NCBI GenBank assembly: GCA_013139625.1
Contig: WTAK01000435.1
Span: 1 to 12,121, forward strand
DNA: 12,121 nucleotides
Origin: Candidatus Delongbacteria bacterium
Lineage (GTDB): Bacteria; UBA4055
Reading direction: 5' to 3'
Below are positions 10,822 through 12,121 of this stretch, piece after piece. The first letter of the stretch is position 1; every line of letters begins with the position of its first letter. The notes under the pieces were generated by a model. It worked only from the letters and a program-made list of their open reading frames with translations, was not told the origin of the DNA and made no database searches. Position numbers and translations under genes: made by a program.

Positions 10822-12121
10822 TCACTTTATCGCACCTCGGTGCTTCAAGATATATTTCGATCTGTCTTTTGGGTTGATACCTCTGTATGGCATAGTCTGT
10901 CCAAGTTCGAGAGAGACTTCCTGATATCCGTGAAAATGAGTTAGATATTTTCCTTTTCCAGCTGTAATAGAATTAAGCGTGTTCACATAATCAAGCGAAG
11001 TTGCTACAGGGATCTTTCCATCTATGATAATTTTACCATCAATATTCTCAGGTGAACCGATTTCTGCTCGGATAGCTATTAAACTACTGATGATCTTACC
11101 TGAGCTTTCCTCAGGTGCAGTGATCTTAAATGAAACAACAGGTTCAAGTAATTTACAACCTGTATTGATAAGTCCATCCATCATTGCAAGTTTCGTAGCG
11201 AGTATAAAATCTCCGGGACGAGAATGAATTACATGATCTTCTTCTCCGATCAGAGTGATCTTTAAGTCAGTGACCTGCCAGCCGTATATTCCCTGAGCAA
11301 GTGCTTCATCAATTGTAGCTTTGATCTCATTTTGATACTTTGCGGCTATCTTATCAACTCCAACCTTTGATTCATAGATAACACCACTTCCTCGTTCAAG
11401 TGGCTCAATATCGAATCTGACCACAGCCCAGCAAGGTTTCGGCATTGTATATTCATCGTAACCTTCTCCTTTTTTCGCAGGAGTTTCTTTGTAAATAACA
11501 ATTGGGTCTCCGAACGTAACATCAAGGTCAAACCTCTGCTTAAAAACACTTTCAAGTATTTCAACCTGAATCTTTCCCATGATCTTAATATGAAGTTCTC
11601 TTTCATCTTTGAGCCATACGAAGCTTAAAGTTGGATCTTCCTCAGAGAGTTCTTTCACGGCAGATACTAGAGCTGAATAGTCAGTATCATTTTCAGGTTC
11701 AAGTTTTACCGTAAGTAATGGATCGCTGAGACCGGTATATTTACATAGTTCAAGTTTCTTTATAAGTTTAGGATCCGAACCTATTATATCTCCAGCAATG
11801 ACATCTTCCAATCCACAAAGTAAAGCTGTATCACCTGCTTGGAGAGTATCGATAGTTTCAAGTTTCTGGGAATAAGTCTTTTTTATCTGAGTAACTTTAT
11901 TCTCTTTTCCCTGTGAACCATAAGGAATTAAATCTCTATTCCTTATGGAACCACTGAACAGTCTTACACTTGCCATTTTACCGAATTGCTTATCATATTG
12001 AAGCTTATATACAATCCCTGAGAGTTCACTGCTTTCTTCTTTATTCTCCTGAAATAACAAGGTGGTTATAGCATCAAGAAGTTCTTTTATGCCTTCGATA
12101 TACTTTGCAGAACCTAGTAAA
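10822..12121 (-). CDS. TetM/EF-G-like ribosomal-protection family GTPase, C-terminal part
   Basis: The frame is open from the stop codon at 10822 to the right edge (432 residues). A TTG at 12060 is not the start, because the upstream codons continue the family sequence (GSAKYIEGIKELLDAI), which is the G5 motif and end of the GTPase domain in TetM. Then follow domain II (SGIVYKLQYDKQFGKMASVRL, then LFSGSIRNRDLI), domain III (PLLTVKLEP...LHIKIMGKIQVEILESVF), domain IV (CWAVVRFDIEPLERGSG, GIYGWQVTDLKITL, HSRPGDF) and domain V (LLEPVVSFKITAPEESSG...GKIPVATSLDYV). The order and wording fit tetracycline ribosomal-protection proteins better than housekeeping EF-G. These act on the ribosome, using GTP to release tetracycline. 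However, the domain IV loop tip, SPV in TetM, is VIH here (11232-11224), so real resistance is uncertain. It may be a divergent EF-G paralogue. Confidence 0.85.
   Translation of the reverse strand, partial: LLGSAKYIEGIKELLDAITTLLFQENKEESSELSGIVYKLQYDKQFGKMASVRLFSGSIRNRDLIPYGSQGKENKVTQIKKTYSQKLETIDTLQAGDTALLCGLEDVIAGDIIGSDPKLIKKLELCKYTGLSDPLLTVKLEPENDTDYSALVSAVKELSEEDPTLSFVWLKDERELHIKIMGKIQVEILESVFKQRFDLDVTFGDPIVIYKETPAKKGEGYDEYTMPKPCWAVVRFDIEPLERGSGVIYESKVGVDKIAAKYQNEIKATIDEALAQGIYGWQVTDLKITLIGEEDHVIHSRPGDFILATKLAMMDGLINTGCKLLEPVVSFKITAPEESSGKIISSLIAIRAEIGSPENIDGKIIIDGKIPVATSLDYVNTLNSITAGKGKYLTHFHGYQEVSLELGQTMPYRGINPKDRSKYILKHRGAIK

Noticed and set aside
10805..10843. GCACC/GGTGC hairpin at the end of the TetM-like gene followed by a T-rich stretch, as a terminator
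   Set aside because: The stem is only 4-5 bp, lies within the last codons, and the T-rich run is too far downstream for a factor-independent terminator.
12058..12121. TTG at 12060 as the start of a short EF-G-like protein
   Set aside because: The twenty codons before it continue the family sequence (GSAK, GIKELLDAI) in frame, so the gene simply runs off the window edge.

Overview
This AT-rich window (roughly one third G+C by eye) comes from a bacterium that uses ordinary Shine-Dalgarno sequences. Low G+C, a REP-associated transposase, an AAA/DUF4143 ATPase and a duplicated UvrA fit an uncultured low-GC lineage, perhaps of the FCB group (Cloacimonadota- or Delongbacteria-like). I have no marker gene to prove that.

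Layout. Positions 1-1311 (minus, cut by the left edge) encode a MerR-type DNA-binding domain followed by tandem soluble repeats that look like the cytoplasmic domain of GspF/PilC (T2SF). Positions 1312-1588 are a divergent control region. It holds a MerR-type 19-bp-spacer promoter facing left, a TTGACA/TATATT promoter facing right, and a hairpin at each predicted transcript start. Positions 1589-3426 (plus) are a two-gene operon: an AAA ATPase with a DUF4143 tail, then a DUF1456/YehS protein. Its end overlaps by 12 bp the end of a convergent giant UvrA-like gene (3415-8010, minus), which encodes 1531 residues with four ATPase domains and no UvrB-binding domain.

Further right, all on the minus strand: a REP-associated tyrosine transposase (8077-8688) that carries two inverted REP hairpins inside its own reading frame; a DUF2007 protein with a zinc ribbon and a membrane segment (8756-9211); a self-inhibited Fic protein (9329-10684) bracketed by three copies of a 39-bp operator-like repeat; and the C-terminal part of a TetM-like ribosomal-protection GTPase (10822-12121), cut by the right edge.

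The strongest candidates for something new are the MerR-T2SF fusion, with an internal ribosome-binding site at the domain junction, and the tandem UvrA2-like protein, in which the same composite ATP site has decayed in both halves. Next come the REP pair embedded in its own transposase gene and the 39-bp repeats around fic. No tRNA, rRNA or CRISPR array was seen. No stretch over 300 bases lacks a gene; the longest gap is 1312-1588.
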